Origin: Flaviflagellibacter deserti | Lineage (GTDB): Bacteria > Pseudomonadota > Alphaproteobacteria > Rhizobiales > Methylopilaceae | DNA: 64,000 nt | Assembly (NCBI RefSeq): GCF_042652085.1 | Contig: NZ_JBHSJF010000008.1 | Location: 124,001 to 188,000, forward strand | Reading direction: 5' to 3' | Shown: one piece after another, positions 61,818-64,000 of the stretch | Layout: each line of letters opens with the position of its first letter | Numbering within the stretch: the first letter of the stretch is position 1 | Program-made: the position numbers and the translations under genes | Notes under the pieces: model-generated | Told to the model about the DNA's origin: nothing | Databases searched by the model: none | The model's input: only the letters and a program-made list of their open reading frames with translations

Positions 61818-62361
61818 TCGCGGTTTTGGACGCCCGGTACTTGCCGTTCTGCTGGCGCTAGGCCTGGGCGGTTGCTTTCAGCCGATGTATGCCGCCCAGA
61901 GTCCGGCGACGGCGGTGGCAGGCGGCACGGTGTCGTCCGCGATGGCGTCGGTCGATATTCTGCCGGTCCAGACCTATGGTGACGAACGCGTCGGCCAGCG
62001 TCTCCGCAACGATCTGGTCTTCGCCATGACGGGCGGCGGTTCGCCGTTGACGCCGCCGGTCTATCGGCTCGACGTGATCGCCAACGTGGTTGGAGCGCAG
62101 ACGGCGGTCGTTGATCCGGTCACCGACCGGCCCGAGCTTGAGACCGTCGGCATCGACGCTGTCTATACGCTCACCGAGATCGCGACGGGCCGGGCTGTGG
62201 CGCAGGGCAATGCGATCGGGCGCGCCACCTATACCCGGACGAGACAGCGTTATGCGAGCGAGCGCGCCAAGCGCGACGCGGAAGACCGTTCGGTTCGCCC
62301 CGTCGTGGAGCAGATCCGGGCCAATATCGCGAGCCGGCTGGCCACCGCCGGCGCAAGCTGA
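61804..62361 (+). CDS. lptE: LPS assembly lipoprotein LptE
   Basis: Outer-membrane lipoprotein plug of LptD for lipopolysaccharide insertion. The 185-residue protein has a lipoprotein signal with lipobox LGGC at 21-24, then FQPMY, the YRLDVIANVVGAQ region and a C-terminal helix (VEQIRANIASRLATA). ATG 61804 lies within the end of leuS. The order leuS-lptE-holA is conserved. Confidence 0.92.
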
Positions 62362-62367
62362 TCCGAC

Positions 62368-63393
62368 ATGGTTGCGGTCAAGGCGGCCGGGGTCGACGCC
62401 TTTCTCGCGCGACCGGACCCCAAGACGTTCTGCATTCTTGTGTATGGGCCCGACCTTGGCCTTGTGAACGAGCGAGCCGGCGCTCTGGCCCGTGCGGCGG
62501 TGGATGATCCCGACGACGCGTTCGCGCTCGTGAAGATGGAAGGCGATGACATCGCCTCCGATCCTGAAAGACTGCTCGACGAGGCGCACACGATCCCGAT
62601 GTTCGGCGGACGCCGCGCGATCTGGGTGCGCGTCGGGGGCCGGCCGATCAATGCTGCGGTGGAGAGGCTTCTGGCCGGGCCCGTTCCCGAAGCCCGGATC
62701 GTCATCGAGGCGGGCGATCTCAGGAAAGGAGCTCCGCTGAGAGCTCTTTGCGAGAAAAGTGACAAGGCTGCGGCCCTGCCCTGCTTTGCCGACAATGAAG
62801 GCGCGATCGCGAGACTGATCGATCAGGAGATCTCCAAAGCAGGCCTTTCGATCGATCCCGACGCGAAGAAGGCGCTCGTTGGCGTGCTCGGTGCCGACCG
62901 GCTGGCAACACGCCAGGAGATCGAGAAGCTTGTCCTCTACGCTCACGGCGGAGGGCGGATCACGCTCGGAGACGTCGACATGGCGGTGGCCGATGCCTCG
63001 GTTCTGGCCATGGACGACGCGGTGGATGCGGCCTTCTCTGGAAATGCTCGGGGCGTGGAGCGCGGACTGGCGGTGCTGGATGCGTCCGGCATTCCGCCAT
63101 CGGCGGTCGTTGCGGCGACGCTCCGGCATGCGTTGCAGCTTCACCGCTTGAGAGCGCAGGTCGAAGGTGGGATGGGCGCCGCGCAGGTTTTGGACCGAAG
63201 CTGGGCCAATCTCCACTTCCGCCGTCGTGCGGCCGTGGAGGGCGCGCTGTCGCGGTGGACGCTCTCCCGATTGAGCTCGGCCGTCCAGCGGCTCGGTGAT
63301 GCGGTTCTGGAGGGCCGAAGGTCGACCCTGATCGGCGAGACCCTGGCGTCCCGTCTTCTCGCCAGTATCGCCGAGGAAGCACGCAGGCGTTAG
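62368..63393 (+). CDS. holA: DNA polymerase III delta subunit
   Basis: Clamp-loader subunit that opens the beta clamp. The 341-residue protein has FCILVYGPDLGLVNERAGAL, the AEAHTIPMFGGRRAIWVRVG-like strand (EAHTIPMFGGRRAIWVRVG), LGADRLATRQEIEKLVLYA and the C-terminal helical collar. It starts 6 nt after lptE, and its stop overlaps the convergent Trm112-like stop. Confidence 0.95.
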   Translation: MVAVKAAGVDAFLARPDPKTFCILVYGPDLGLVNERAGALARAAVDDPDDAFALVKMEGDDIASDPERLLDEAHTIPMFGGRRAIWVRVGGRPINAAVERLLAGPVPEARIVIEAGDLRKGAPLRALCEKSDKAAALPCFADNEGAIARLIDQEISKAGLSIDPDAKKALVGVLGADRLATRQEIEKLVLYAHGGGRITLGDVDMAVADASVLAMDDAVDAAFSGNARGVERGLAVLDASGIPPSAVVAATLRHALQLHRLRAQVEGGMGAAQVLDRSWANLHFRRRAAVEGALSRWTLSRLSSAVQRLGDAVLEGRRSTLIGETLASRLLASIAEEARRR

Positions 63394-63584
63394 CCCTCGA
63401 TTGAACGGGCCTCTTCCGGCAGCATGATCGGGATGCCGTCGCGGATCGGATAGGCGAGCTTGGCCGGCCGGGAGATGAGTTCCTGCTTCTCCGCGTCGTA
63501 TTCCAGCGAGGCCTTGGTCAGCGGGCAGACCAGGATTTCGAGCAGCTTCGGATCAATCTGGGCGGGCGGATTTACAGTCGGCAT
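63390..63584 (-). CDS. Trm112-family small protein
   Basis: A 64-residue protein with LLEILVCPLTKASLEYDAEK, QELISRPAKLAYPIRDGIP and IMLPEEAR, the short bacterial YcaR/Trm112 form. The eukaryotic family activates methyltransferases; the bacterial role is less clear. The start is ATG 63582-63584, just after the Lon-domain gene. Confidence 0.92.
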   Translation of the reverse strand: MPTVNPPAQIDPKLLEILVCPLTKASLEYDAEKQELISRPAKLAYPIRDGIPIMLPEEARSIEG

Positions 63585-63591
63585 CGCGCTC

Positions 63592-64000
63592 TCACTGCAA
63601 TGAGGATTCGGTGTCGCTTCGGGTCTTGGCGAGCTCCATCTCGGTGACCGCAACGAGGATTTCGGCGCGGTTGCGGAGATCGGGCGCTTCAAGAAGAGCC
63701 TGTTTCTCGCGGGCGCCGTAAGGGCTCATCATCGACAGCGCGTTCACGAGGGCCTCGTTCGAGGCGCCACGAATGCCGGACCAATCCGCTTCAAGCTGGT
63801 TGGCCTCAAGGTAGGCCCTCAGCGTTTTCATCAGGGCATCGCGATCGACCGCGTCCTCCCCTGAGCCGGGGATGAGATCCTGCGTGAACTCATTGAACGA
63901 TGGCTGGCACTGCCGATACGGCGTCTTGACCGGCAATTCCCGTGAAATGCGGAAGCGGCAGACGCCGGTGAGCGTCACGAGATAACGGCCGTCGCCGGTC
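63592..64000 (-). CDS. Lon N-terminal substrate-binding-domain protein (5' end outside the window)
   Basis: The frame is open to the right edge, so the N-terminal part is missing. The visible 136 residues start GDGRYLVTLTGVCRFRISRE, a Lon-N PUA-like strand, and continue with PSFNEFTQDLIPG, ADWSGIRGASNEALVNALSM and KQALLEAPDLRNRAEILV. Such proteins have the Lon substrate-binding domain but no ATPase or protease. It ends 7 nt before the Trm112-like gene, a pairing common in the order. Confidence 0.9.
   Translation of the reverse strand, partial: TGDGRYLVTLTGVCRFRISRELPVKTPYRQCQPSFNEFTQDLIPGSGEDAVDRDALMKTLRAYLEANQLEADWSGIRGASNEALVNALSMMSPYGAREKQALLEAPDLRNRAEILVAVTEMELAKTRSDTESSLQ

Overview
The window is chromosomal DNA of an alphaproteobacterium, most likely of the order Hyphomicrobiales (Rhizobiales). 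The evidence is the high GC content, the alphaproteobacterial gene neighbourhoods (rimP-nusA-rnpM-infB-rbfA-truB-rpsO-pnp; miaB-phoH-ybeY-corC-lnt; hisB-hisH-hisA-hisF-hisE-coaA; maf-aroE-coaE-dnaQ; mnmE-mnmG-rsmG-parA-parB), perfect CtrA-type boxes (TTAA-N7-TTAA) and TGTTTCACGTGAAACA parS sites. I cannot fix the genus. Almost every gene is a housekeeping gene. I see no prophage, insertion sequence, CRISPR array, rRNA or tRNA gene.

Layout. 1-1107: 3' part of a tandem outer-membrane beta-barrel gene. 1186-10742 (minus): transcription/translation operon from rimP to pnp. 10913-11605: exported Fe/Mn superoxide dismutase. 11602-23196 (minus): metK-trmB, an XRE regulator, the lnt-corC-ybeY-phoH-miaB run, a Fur-family regulator, rimI-tsaB, nfuA and trpS. 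23315-24322: adenosine-kinase-like gene. 24319-29331 (minus): a DoxX-like protein, coaA and the his cluster. 29507-32645: hslV, an unknown membrane protein, a decayed DUF2585 gene and hslU. 32649-38424: smr, mltA, a Tim44-like gene, secB, dnaQ, coaE, aroE, maf. 38425-38725: probable replication origin. 38726-47280 (plus): hemE, hemJ, rho, mnmE, mnmG, rsmG, parA, parB. 47494-64000: ubiH-type hydroxylase, tesB, glnK-amtB, ftsK, lolA, xthA, a cNMP-binding protein with a CenR-like response regulator, an L,D-transpeptidase, yggS, leuS, lptE, holA, a Trm112-like protein and the 3' end of a Lon-N-domain gene.

The organising feature is the likely origin beside hemE. Gene direction flips there: left of it about 36 of 43 genes are on the minus strand, right of it 18 of 24 are on the plus strand, as expected when replication diverges from this point. 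The 300-bp gap holds an AT-rich stretch with two perfect CtrA boxes and three GANTC sites. The ParABS segregation system (parA, parB and two perfect parS sites at the starts of mnmG and rsmG) lies 4-9 kb away. The DNA translocase gene ftsK, with its own near-consensus CtrA box, is on the same arm.

I found no convincing undescribed multi-gene system. Items worth a second look are the apparent non-AUG start of hemE overlapping a CtrA box, the truncated DUF2585 gene whose stop is still coupled to the hslU start, a parS-like sequence inside hslU, and the tandem beta-barrel protein at the left edge.
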